From the NCBI GenBank assembly GCA_964019135.1, contig OZ025257.1, positions 23,792,352-23,856,351 on the forward strand: 64,000 nt of DNA, given 5' to 3'. Position 1 is the stretch's first letter. Each line of letters starts with the position of its first letter. The stretch comes from Arenicola marina (lineage: Eukaryota > Annelida > Polychaeta > Arenicolidae). Under the pieces are notes generated by a model, which did no database searches, was not told where the DNA came from, and worked only from the letters and a program-made list of their open reading frames with translations. The translations under genes and the position numbers were made by a program. Shown piece by piece: positions 36,801-48,920 of the stretch.

Positions 36801-39430
36801 GTAAGGGGAGTGGCGATCCCTCCGGTTCCCGAGGCAAACGAGCTAATTAGCGTACGATGGAGTCCTCAGTTGTCTTAATACCGGGGGTGGGGCACTATTA
36901 TACAATTCTGGTGGGGGGGGGGGGAGGGGGTCCGCGGATGCCTTGATATGCCCGCGAGAGCGGATTTTCGGCCATTTGTGGTGAAAATGAAAACCCCTAT
37001 AGAGCTGATATTGTAAGAACTTGCGACCAGTGGGTTCATAGAGCGGGCTGCCGCAACAACATATCCCTTCCGAGATTTTGGCGTTAAAACGCATCGACCG
37101 AGCGAACTTTGGCGGTGATAAAGGGGGGCTTTAACTCCCCCCCCCTCCCCCCCCCCCCCCCCCAAAAAAAAACAAAAAAAAACTCCACTTTGCAAATGGC
37201 ATGACTAAAACACATGTAACCGGAGTCACTGGGGGTTATTCGGCAATCTGGTAAGAAGGATTTTTACTTGGGGAACGTAAATATTGTCAGCTGAAAATGT
37301 CACACCAGTATTTGAGAATGAGGTCTTTCAACGGGGACTCCATCTGAAGCTCAATATAGTTAATTGTTGCGTAATACCGGCACCACGTGGGGCTCTTATT
37401 GACATATTTATATGTGCGAATTCACTCTGTGCTAAGAGCAGGTGCGTCATAAGAAAAAATCCCTGTTCTGGCCGCAAGCCACTGTGACTGCAGCCTCAGC
37501 TGCCCTGCCCATATCTGCCTCCTTCTCGGAAAGTAGTCACTGGTCGTAAGATTTCATTACTTCCGGTGACTTTTACAGCCGGGACGAACAATCTCGCAGT
37601 CCAATCTGTCAAGTGGCTCGAGCAGATGAGATGGGTGGCGTCCGCTACGTTTTACAACTGAACCTAGCGTAGGTGTCCGTTTCCTTTATATTTTATGTGG
37701 CCACCCTACAATGAGCACTGCCCGCTGGCAGAGCACTCGGGCAGGCGTTTGTTGGCTCGTTACAACGGTTGGACTGTTAAATGCACCACGGCGTATTTTA
37801 CCGTTGAACGGTCATTCTTCATTTGCGGGATGGGCGGCCATGTTGTCCATATATGTACCTGTTGATCCCGGTCCAAAACTTGGTGTAATCTTTATGGTGG
37901 AGAGTCAATATTGGTGAGCTGGGACTGGCGTCAACTGGTGTCAGCGAGGCTGCCTTCATAGGGTGGAGCATGGTCGTGTGTTGTGTTTATGTGTCCTTGG
38001 TGCCACTAGCTTTATTGCTCTGACGCGCACAATTTATAAAATTTCTTGTCGGGTTACTTCTAAATCTGATAACGGGATTCTGTCGAGATATTTGGAGATG
38101 TTGCTCGAGGCGCCATGAAAGGTCGAACCCTGATCCCCACACTGAGTGACTTTATAGGCCGCTAGCGATATTTACGCTCCCCACATAATGAGCTTCGTTA
38201 CCATCCTTCCCGTAGGTCGCCTGATAATACCACCAAGAGACTCCACTTTAAGGGCACTACATTGTGTGGCGTGTGCTTTGTCATGTAATTTTAAACTGAA
38301 CTCGTCTCGCTGGAAGACAAAAAGCGCCCTAGCTTGGAAGCCACTCCATGTGGTCCGTCACTTCCCTCCTGTAAGCCGGTATATCAGACCCGGGAGGCCA
38401 ATTGAAGAATTCTCTACCCGCTAATTATCTCGTTGGCACCGGGGAAGGGAGAGATGGCCAATCCCCTTACGCTCCTCCATTCTATGTCAGCTACAAAGAG
38501 TGCGGACTTAAGCAGGTCGCCAGGATGTCAAGAGAGTTTAATCCCCGGACCGCAGCCAACGCAATGGTAGTTCTTATCTCATAAAAGCTTCGCAGGCTAT
38601 TTACTTTTATGGCACCGGTGAAACGACTATACTTGAGGATTTTACTTTAATTATAGTTAAAAGTTATATGTACTTGACAAGCCTTAGAAAAGGTGAGGTC
38701 GTGTCAAATATTTCATATTGGGGATATATCGCAGATAAATGAAAGATATTTCCTGCTAGAATAAAATCAGTTGAATCAAGATTTCCTTCTTTTGGGCAAA
38801 ATGACAAATTCAAAATGCCAAAACTTCAAATCAGTGAACTTTATATTGAAGGAGACATTTGCCTTTCCCTCAATTTGACTTCACCTATCCTTGTAGATAT
38901 CCGACTTTAGTTTGAAGGGAAAATAACACTGGTCACTAGGCAGCATATTTCCCTGTAACTTTAACTTTCCATTCAGAGCCCCAAATGTTTGCACAATCAA
39001 GTCGATTAAAGATGAACTCGTTTCGTCCTTTCCTAAACATTCCGTTAACAATGTACAGTCGATGAGTCGGCCACGGTCAGCCACGGTCTTGGAAAGGGTT
39101 GACGCCAAGCGTCATCGCAAGGTATTGCGCGATAACACCCAGGGCATCACCAAGCGCGCGATCCGCCGTCTGGCTCGCCCTGGTGGCTTCAGCTGTTAAG
39201 GGGCCGGAAAGCAAAAAGCCAAACTACCGGAAACGCTTGAATCGCATGCGACAACTTTCACTCAGAGCGACTTGGAGACGAAAGTGTAGGGGCCGCGTTC
39301 TACACACAGGAACTAGCGTCCGAACGACCATCAAATATACCTCATACCTCAGGTGAACAGGAAAAATAAGTGGGCACATTCAATGCCAAAAGAACAACTG
39401 AATGCTTCTCAAACTAACGTTGACTTGATT
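33820..39430. repeat. Second array, unit 1 (~5.6 kb)
   Basis: Begins with block I and is followed by sequence that recurs in units 2 and 3. Examples are 'gatgtgtgtcaggccagcc' (35,610), 'gcactcgggcaggcg' (37,733), 'cattgtgtggcgtgtgcttt' (38,261) and 'aactagcgtccgaacgacca' (39,311). The stretch 36,890-37,180 differs from the other units and holds long G, C and A homopolymers. No frame is preserved across units. Confidence 0.8.
34772..34860 (+). mobile_element. SINE-like tRNA-derived head, family 2, unit 1
   Basis: 'ggcggcctagtgggtagcgt' is a good A-box/D-arm match. The B-box region is decayed to 'ggtgcgaatag'. Better copies are at 40,405 and 46,103. Confidence 0.45.
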
Positions 39431-39780
39431 TTTAAATCGGGGATGTCCTCATCTATGATGAGGGGGAAGGAGCAAGGGGTATTTGTGTTCCTCTGGAATG
39501 GGCTTTTCATTTCAAAGTAAACTGAGACTGACGAAAATCTTTGTTCGTCAACTGTGAATGGGTTATTAGCCGATCGTCTTGATGAAGGATTTTCATTAAT
39601 CGTGAACTGAGAATCCTAATATTAAATAACCGTAAATTGGGAAATCGCCAATTTATATCGCATATCAGCCCCTTCCATTGTATGCGGGGAGTTTTTCATA
39701 TGACCTGGGAATAAAGAAATGAATTGTTCGAGATTTGGGAACGCGACGCCCCCCCCCCCACCCTCCCTCCCACACCTCCC
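39431..39780. other. Spacer between units 1 and 2
   Basis: No match to the other units and no gene. C-rich from 39,748 to 39,790. Confidence 0.5.
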
Positions 39781-40384
39781 CCCACCTTCTCTTGATGATG
39801 TGCCACGCCGAGCCTGTCATATTATTTGTGTTCAGTCAACCGATGTGACCGGGGAATCTCAGAGAATGACAAATACAAGGGCCAGCCGCTTACATTACGG
39901 CCCCAGTCTGACATATCGGTCACATCCCAGCGCGATATGCTAATCATCTTTTGATTCATCCTGGTTTTAGGCGTCATGGAATTTTATCTAGCAGATCGAG
40001 TGTTGTGGTGTCTACAACATATCCCGCATGGCGTTCACATCGCTGCGATAGGCCAGGGCCCAGTGTCAGGTCACAACGGAGGGACAATTTACACAAGCTT
40101 TCCCCGGGCGGTTTTCACCAAAAGCTTCCTGTCACTTCCCGGGCTCTTTCTGATTGTAAGTGGCACGTGCGGGGTTTAAGTTTATTCTGAAAGAGCCGAA
40201 GAAGCGGGATGGCCGACAGCAGGTCGTCAGCCTTACAGCTGTGAATCTGGATGAAACTATATCCTGGTCGGGGGCGCCTTGTGAGCAGGAACAAAGGGCG
40301 GCAGGTTCCACATAGAAGGGCCAGTTGTATCTCGGGGGACATAACATTATATATAACACGACAAGTGTTCACACAATGACTGGG

Positions 40385-40490
40385 AGTCACCATGCGGCAT
40401 AGTGGGTATCGTGTTTGGCTGTTTTGGAATGTGTTCTGCAAGAGCAGCCCAAGTGAAGTGACCGGTGCGTCGTTCGAAGCCCACATATGT
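40385..40490 (+). mobile_element. SINE-like tRNA-derived head, family 2, unit 2
   Basis: 'gcggcatagtgggtatcgtg' (A box) is followed about 75 nt later by 'gcgtcgttcgaagccca', a near-perfect B box (GTTCGAnnCC). The long spacing and poor stems argue for a SINE head rather than a tRNA gene. Confidence 0.55.
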
Positions 40491-41296
40491 AAATGTCCTA
40501 CAGATATCAATGTATGTAAACCACTGCTTACAAAATATGTTTGTAAGAAGATATAGTTAACCGCATCCGGTATATCCTCTTAAGCAATATTCATGGACGG
40601 CTATCTTTGTAGGCGTGGATGGAGGGATGGATGTGTATTAGGATGTGTGTCAGGCTAGCCATAGGCGGACATGTCCTACATAGGGCCGAGCAACTAACTC
40701 CCTGTCAGACGGAGATGAATAAAGTGTGAAACAATGCACCACATGGATTTGGCTGGGCGGAGGGAAGGGGTCGCCGGTAGGTGGCTGGTGGGTGGCTGGT
40801 GGAGGGGGACGTGGGATGTGATGGTGTAATAGACAACGTTACATCAATGTTGCATGCCCTATTATCCGCGGAGTGTGTGTTACCCAAGAGATGATACCCT
40901 CCAAACCGGCCGGTTTCAATTAGACGACGGACGAATCCTTTATATTTAATGCCATCGCTGTTGCACCGTTGTTTGTTGAGCTGAGATGGCTGAGGTGATC
41001 TAAGGGCAATAATAAAACTGATCTAGCTTTGGACTGTTGGGATTTGACCAATGGAAGATAAAATGTAAAGAATTCAGCCAAGCGATTTCCTATGGGTTCG
41101 TTGAACCCTGACACCTCTGTCTGAACCATGTCCATCCACCCATGATATTATGTGTGTCATTAACCCGGGAAGTTTCATCGACCAGTTTAGCTCCCATGTG
41201 CAATAAACGCGTCTTAAACAGCGATAATTCCAGGAATTGCTTGAGTCCGCAGGCCACAGGGGGGCGTGGTAGGTTTACAACGGAGACGTGGTGTAT

Positions 41297-42256
41297 AGGG
41301 TTATAAAGTCTCGTTCGCTTAGACTTCCGGTTTACTCATTTTGGGGACAAACAAACGAAGCACGTGTTCGGAACGAGTTTAGAATCTCTGCGCACTCTGG
41401 TATCCTGACTATCTGGGACGCAGGGGTGACGTGTATGTTACGCAAAGAGAGAGACTGGGAACCAGACTACCTGCGCAAAAGCCAGGCGTCGAGGGGTGGG
41501 TCCATTTCGGAAAGCCTAGCGCTATGAATAAGAATATTTAAGAAATATAGCCTCACAAAACGGATAGATGAGATATTTTTTATTCGTTTGCGCCATCGCA
41601 ATGACGAATATTTGTTACGACGGGACAATACGACTGAGAAACTAACGTTTTATCGCGTTTCCTACGAAAACGAGGCATTATGACGTCACACGAATTCTCC
41701 TCGGTGACAACGTTGGCGCAACGCTTCAAACAGGAAACTTACGAAAAATGAAGAAACTTGGTCTTTTCGTGATCCAAAAGTGATACGAATACATCCAACC
41801 GGTCTTATTTTATTTTTAACATGTGGTTTAATGACGCACCCGTGTGTTGTTACACCATGCACTGCACATCTTGACAGCGGAATGGTTAAGTCGATCACTT
41901 GCTCTCGCCATATTTGTTACCGCGGAGGCACGCAAAACTCTGTGACGTCACTCGCTGTTTGGTGAATTTGCAAAAGCCCGGGTGCAGGGCTAAATTTAGA
42001 ACGTTATTTTTAGCTTTCGAGTGTTTTGAAGACGGATTTTTCCTTGTATATTCCCAAAGTTCTGCGATTTATCGCCTCCAAATAATTTAACGTATATCTT
42101 CCATAGCCATGTTAAGTGAAATAGTACTCATCGTCTTTAGAATAAACCTGGAAAGAAATTGACTTATAGCTGCCTATACTTCAACATGGAGCACGTGTGT
42201 TTGTTTGTCCCCAAAACTGAAGTCTCGCGGCCCGATCGCGAGAACTATATAGCCCT
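41297..42256. mobile_element. Non-autonomous DNA transposon with long TIRs (~960 bp)
   Basis: Present only in unit 2; units 1 (36,216) and 3 (47,693) read through as 'gacgtggtgtatt.tacaaaatg'. The ends are 'agggttataaagtctcg' (41,297) and 'cgagaactatatagccct' (42,239), inverted to each other. The inverted similarity extends about 70 bp inward: 'ttttggggacaaacaaac' at 41,338 is inverted near 42,203. A duplicated TA or TAT flanks it, which points to a TA-targeting superfamily such as Tc1/mariner. No long frame or transposase motif is present inside. Confidence 0.8.
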
Positions 42257-45200
42257 ATTATACAAAATGCTATTAACCTTTAGGATTTACTTAAAGGCAG
42301 CTGTTCATTGTTACTTGTTTATCTGGATTGGCGGGCTACATCCAAACATGCGTGGTATATTTAACAAAGGGTTATTGACGTCTGATGTCTTTAATCACAC
42401 ATATGAATTGTTAACGGTTGTTTTTAAGATCTTTATTTACCCAGAGCATAAGTCAGTAACAACTTATTGCACAGTACAGCATCCTCAGTATTAAATCAGC
42501 CAAGCATCATAATTTATTTTAAAAATGTAATAATTGACATCATCAACACATAATAAAGGGAAAACGACCAACAAACACATAATAAGAGAAAAGCTATCAC
42601 GTGATTAAGTTTAGACTTGTTAATTAGCGGGTTTTGCAGTATACATCCAATCGGTAACGAATTAAGACTGCCAAACCTATCCTTAGTGCAACTAGCTTGC
42701 AATTTACATTAACGAGAGATGCAATTTGTTTGTTGACAAAAGGCTTACGTATATGTAGCATGATCTCTCGGGACTTCCAGCAATGTGCCTAATTCTCACC
42801 CAGTGGCGCGGACAATGAAATGAGGTGCAGATTGGCCCATTGTTTTAATATAAGGAACCTAAGGTGGGTTAGCTCAAAATATAGGCGACTAGAGGAGGAC
42901 GTAAGTGACGTAAGTCCGGTCGGTTAATGACCTTCAATGATCCATTTGTATGGACGCTGTTGAAAAAACTCCACCTTGCAAATTACATGACTAAGACACA
43001 TGGCACGCAATGCAGTGTCCTGTAACTGGAGTCAATGGGTGATATTAGGCAATGTGGTAAGACTTTAATTGGGGAACGTAAATATCGTCAGCAAAACGTT
43101 TCATGCTAGTAGTCGAGGATTAGGTCTTTCAACGGAGACTCCATCTGAAACTCAAAATATCTGGACAGAATCCTATTATGGCAAACAAATCAGATATAAA
43201 AGTGACATTTGTGCATTATGAATTCTTCAGTTTGTCTTAATTTGGTTATGATTTTCTTCTAAACCGCCTCACCAAAAGGCCCTTTTCTGGCGGGTAACCA
43301 GCACCTGAGGGCCCGCCAAACTGAAAATCTACTGGAAGGACGGTCTCTGGCTAATATCCTGGTCCGGCTTGTCGAAGATATCCTTCAGAGTGACGTCATC
43401 GATTGAATTATTGCGCAATCCAGGAACCACGTGGGCCTATTATTAAAAGGCAGTAACATACATATTAGTAAACCATTTGGCACACAACAGCTATAGTTAC
43501 ATAACGTCGTTGTAAAATAGGGCGTCATTTTCCAATACGGATTCACTCCGTGCTATGCGCATGTGGGTCATAAGCAAAAATCCCGGTTCAGGCCGAAAGC
43601 CACTGTGACTGGAGCCTTAGTTGCCCTGGCCATATCTGCCTCCCTCTCGCAAAATTGTCGAAAACTAGCACTGGTCATAAGATTTTATTACTTCCGGTGA
43701 CTTTTACAGCCGAAACGAACAATCTCGCGGTCCAAGCTGTCCGTGACTCGAGGAAATGAGATGGGTGGCGTCCGCTACTTTTTACAACTGAACCCAGCGT
43801 AGGTGTCCGTTTCCTTTATATTTTATGTGGCCACACTGCAATGAGCACTGGCCGCTGGCAGAGCACTCGGGTAGGCGTTTATTGGCTCGTTACAACGGTT
43901 GGATTGTTCTTCGTTTGCTGGGTGAGCGGCCATGTTGTCCATATATGTACCTGTGGATCCCGGTCCGAAACTTTGTGTCATTATTATGGTGGAGAGTCAA
44001 TATTGGTTACGTGAGATTGGCGTCAAATGGTGTCAGCAAGGCTGCCTCGATAGGGTGGAGTCTGGGTTTGTGTTTATGTGTCCTTGGTGCCACTGATGCT
44101 GAAATAGCTTTATTACCGACCCGCGCAAGTCTAGCTGTCCGGCATTTAGTCAACGTCCACGGTCAACCATTTTACTTTTTTGCGGATACGGGTTAACGGC
44201 AGATTCCCAGAACGATTTGTTTTCCTTTGTTCTGAGGAATGCTTGCGTCACCTCCGTTCACAACGCCTACACAGAGTCTAGCTCCTGATCGCGGCAAGCG
44301 TATTAGGTCCTAGTTGGTTTTATCGGCGTTTATAACTAAGGATACAGTACGACATGCAAAAGGGAGACGTTGGTACAGAAGAAATTAATCGCATCTTTCC
44401 TATAAAGGCGAGGAGTCAGGAGCGTGGGGGGGGGGGGGGGCAGAAGTCGGGTATAAACCCACCAACGGCCTGTGGGCTGGCTGATTTGGCAGAACCCACT
44501 CGACCACAACCGCAGGAGACTAGCTTTCTCGGCCATATGATGATCTCATTAGAAATTAGTACAACTATTTTGAAATCACACCTTTCTGACAAAAGTTTTA
44601 TCAATTGACAAAGTAACGATTTACAAATTTCATGACATTCTTTGCGGGTCACTTCTAAATTTGATTTTGTTTCCATACCGGTATTCTGTCCAGATATTTG
44701 GAGCCTCTGATGGAGTCGCCACTTTATAGGCCGCTAGCGATATTTACGCTTCCCACATAATGTGCTTTGTTACCAGCCTCCCCGTAGGTCGGCCTGAGAA
44801 TACCACCAAGAGACTCCAGTTGAAGGACATGACATTGCGTGCCATGTGCTTTGTCATGGAATTGTAAACTGGAATCCTCTAGCTGGAAGACAAAAAACGT
44901 CCTAGCTTGGAGGCCACTCCATGTATATTGCGTCACTTCCCTCCCGTAAGCCGGTATATCAGACCCGGAGGCACATTGAAGACTTCTCTAAGCGCTAATT
45001 ATCTCGTTGGCACGGGGAACGGCAGAGATGGCCAATCCCCTTACGCTCTTCGCTTCTTTGTCAGCTACAAACAGTGCGAACTTTGGGAATTAAGCACGTT
45101 GCCAGGATGCCAATGGAGTTTAATGCCCGGGACGCAGCCAACTTTTTACCTCATAAAAGCTTCGATGAATTTCATTTTTATGGCACCGAAAAAACGACTA

Positions 45201-46092
45201 TACTTGAGGAATTTAATTTTAAATAGAGTTAAAATTAATATGGACTTGACTTGGTTGATGTGCCTTACAGCTGGCTAGGCCGTGTCAAATATTTTATACT
45301 GGGCATATATAGCGGATGAATTACAGATATTTCTAGCAAGAATAAATTTATTTTGGACAAAATGCTTAAATTGACAAATTTAGAATGGCTTTATATCAGG
45401 GTATATCCTTGTAGACATCCGGCATTATATTGTGGGAAAAATAATGCTGGCTATTTTTGCGCGCCATTCCCTCGAAATTTGACTTCTCCTTCAAAGCTAA
45501 AAATGTTTTGCTTACTCGAAAGTCGATAAAAGATGAACTCGTTTGGCCCGTCCCTAAAACTGGACCTCAGAGAGGGACAAATACAAGGGTCAGCCGCTTA
45601 CATCACGGCCCCAGTCTGACAGATCGGTCACATGCGAGCGCAATATGCTAATCATCTTTTGATTCGTCCTGGTTTTAGGAGTCATGGAGTTCATCTAGCA
45701 GATCGAGTGTTGTGGTGTCAAAAACATATCCCACAAGGCGCTGACATCGCTGCGATAGGCCTGGGCCCAGTGTCAGGTCACAACGGGAGGGTCAATTTAC
45801 ACAAGCTTGTTTCCCCAGGCGGTTTTCACCAAGAGCTTTCTGTCACTTCCCGGGCAATTTCTGACTTAATGTGGCACGTGCGGGGTTTAAGTTTATAGTG
45901 AAAGAGCCAAAGAAGCGGGATGGCCGACAGCAGGTCGTCAGCCTTACAGCTGTGGATCTGGATGGAACTATATCCTGGCCGGGGGCGCCTTGTGAGCAGG
46001 AACAAAGGGCGGCAGGTTCCACAGAGAGGGGCAAGTTGTATCTCGAGACATAACTATATATAACACGACAAGTGTTCACACAATGACTGGGA

Positions 46093-46200
46093 GTCACCAT
46101 GCGGCATAGTGGGGAGCGTGTTTGGTTGTGTTTGAATGGGGTCTGCTAGAGCAGCCCAAGCAAAGTGGTCGGTGCGTCGTTCGAAGCCCACCTGTGCAAA
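46093..46200 (+). mobile_element. SINE-like tRNA-derived head, family 2, unit 3
   Basis: 'gcggcatagtggggagcgtg' (A box) and 'gcgtcgttcgaagccca' (B box) are kept. It is orthologous in position to the copies at 40,385 and 34,772, so it was part of the unit before duplication. Confidence 0.55.
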
Positions 46201-48539
46201 TGTCCTACATAGATCAATGTATGTGAACCACTGTTTACACGATAGGTTTTCAAGAAGATATAGCTCACCGCATCAGAGATATCCTGTTAAGCAATATTCA
46301 TGGACGGTCATCTTTGTAGGCATGTCTAATTCCCTCTAAACTACAACAGCATCAGCTGCAAATCGATCGTCTGACGGCGTTCCAAGCCCTCCTTTACATG
46401 GAATATTGGTGCGGTGTGTACATAGAGGGTAATTAGGGCCAATAAACTTCATGGGAAATAGAACAACCAGCAGGGCGAGAAGCCATGTTCGTTGATGTGT
46501 TGATCTATGCCGCTTAGCCTCCAAGCCCATGGCCCGCCTGTTGCCACGGCAACGCTCAGCTCACCTCGAATGGCATAAGTGCATTTGCTGCTGGCATCCA
46601 TCGAGGTTACATACAATTGTAAACAAAATACATCAAGTTTAAATTTACAAAAAACATGAAGAGGAAGCACACATCACACCACGTGGTGCACCTGGGGAAG
46701 TGGGAGTGGGAGTGGCGAGGGAGGGCGGGGTTCAGCAGCCGAATGGGGAGGGGGAGGAGGAGCGGGAGGGGGGCGAGGGAGGGGGCGGGGAAGGGAGTGG
46801 GGGAGGGTAGTGACAACATTTAGGGTACGTAAGGGAATGGGTGGCCGGTGATGAGGACATCCAACCAACTGCCTCAGTGGCGCCGCCCGGAATGTCTGAC
46901 TGAATGATTGCTGGGAAAACGGGTATAAAGTGGTTGCATTATGGGGGTCCGGTATGGAACAGTGTGAGGTCGAAGGAGGTAGGGAGAGGTGGGGGGATGG
47001 GTGTCTATTAGGATGTGTATCAGGTCAACCATAGGCGGACATGTCCTACACGGGGCCGAGCAACTAACTCCCTGTCAGACAGATAAATAAAGTGTGAAAC
47101 AATGTACTGCAAGGACTAGCTGGGCACAGGAAAGGTGGACGCCGGGGGTGACTGGTGGGGGGAGGGAGGTGTGGTCGGGTGGTCGTGTAATGGACAAAGT
47201 TACATCAATGTTGCAAGCCCTCTTACCCGCGGAGTGTGTTTTACCCAAGGGATGATACCCTCCAAACCGGTCGGTTTCAATTAAACCGGACGACTTCTAT
47301 ATATTTAATGTCATCTCTGTTGTTTGTCGAGCTGAGATGGATGAGGTGATATAAGGGCAATAATAAAACTGGTCTTATATTAGATTTGGGCCTTTGGAAT
47401 TTGACCAATGCAAGATTAAATGTACAGAATTCAGGCAAGTGATTTCCTGTGGGTTCGTTGAACCCTGACACCTCCGTCTGGGCCATGTTCATCCACCCCT
47501 GACATTATGTGTGTCACTAACCCAGAAAGTGTCATCGACCAGTTTTGCTTCCATGGGCAATAAACGCGTCTTAAACAGCGATAATTCCAGGAATTGCTTG
47601 AGCTTGAGGTGCATGGTGTCGTGGTGGCGGCGCTGACAACCAATACTTCTTTCAGGCCACAGGGGGGCTTGCTAGGTTTACAACGAAGACGTGGTGTATT
47701 GTACAAAATGCTATTAACCTTTAGGATTTATTTAAAGGCAGTTGTTCATTGTTACTTGTTTATCGGGATTGGCTGGCTACATCCAAACATGTGTGGTATA
47801 TTTAACAAAGGTTTATTGACGTGTGACGTCTTTAAATATTAATTGTTAACGATTGTTCTTAAGATCTTTACTTACCCATATTTATCCATAAGCTCCATCA
47901 GAGCATAATTTTGTAACAAATTATTGCACAGTACAGCATCCTCGGTATTAAACAGCCAAGCATCATAAGTTATTTTACAAAAATGTCATAATTGACATCG
48001 TAAACACATGATACAAGGAAAACGACCAACAAACACATAATAAGAGAAACACAATCACGTGAATAAGTTTCGACGTGTTAATTAGCGGATTGTGCAGTCT
48101 ACGTCAAGGCATGCTACAAAAACACGATCAAAACGACCAATCGGTAAAGAATTAAGACAACCGATCCTTAGTACAACAAGCTTGCTACTTACGTTAACGA
48201 CAGATACAATTTGTTTGTTGACAACAGCTTTACATACATGTAGCATGGTCCCCTGGAGTCCTAGCAACGCGCCTAATTCCCTCCCAGTGGCGCCGACAAG
48301 GAAAGGAGGAGCAGATTGGCAGATTGTTTCGATATAAGGCACCCAAGGTGGGAAAGCTAAAATATAGCCGACTAGAGGAGGACGTAAGTGACGTAAGTCC
48401 GGTCGGTTAATGACCTCCAATGATCCTTATTGTATGGACGCTGTTGTCAAACCTCCACTTTGCAAATTACGTGACTAACACTGATGGCAGGCAATGCAGT
48501 GTCCTGTACCTGGGGTCACTGGATGATATTCGGCCATCT

Positions 48540-48920
48540 AATAAGAATGCTTCTTATTTGGGGAACGTAAATATCGTCAGCAAAAAGTTTCATACTAGTA
48601 GTCGAGAATAAGGTCTTTCAACGGTGACTCGATCTGAAACTCAAAATATCTGGACAGAATCCCATTATGGCAACCAAATCAGATATAAAAGTGAACATTT
48701 TCCACACAAAATTATCCAGTCCGTTCCGTAACTGAAGTCACTGGGTGATATTCGGCAAACTGGCAGGAATGCTTTTTATTTGGGGAACGTAAATATCGTC
48801 AGCAAAACGTTTTATACTAGTAGTCGAGAATCAGGTCTTTCAACGGGGACTCCATCTGAAACTCAAAATATTTGGAGAGAATCCCATGATGGCAAACAAA
48901 TCAGATAGAAAAGTGACATT
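48540..48920. repeat. Private tandem duplication in unit 3 (~235 bp x 2, partial)
   Basis: 'ggggaacgtaaatatcgtca' at 48,560 recurs at 48,782. Matching 'ctagtagtcgagaat', 'aggtctttcaacgg' and 'aatcagata' follow in both copies. Unit 2 has one copy (43,070-43,200). Confidence 0.85.

Larger units (their letters stand above)
39781..45565. repeat. Second array, unit 2 (~5.8 kb)
   Basis: Same order as units 1 and 3. It lacks ~640 bp found at 34,980-35,560 and 46,330-46,980, lacks the terminal segment around 'aactagcgtccgaacgacca', and carries a ~960-bp transposon. A G homopolymer lies at ~44,426-44,440. Confidence 0.8.
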
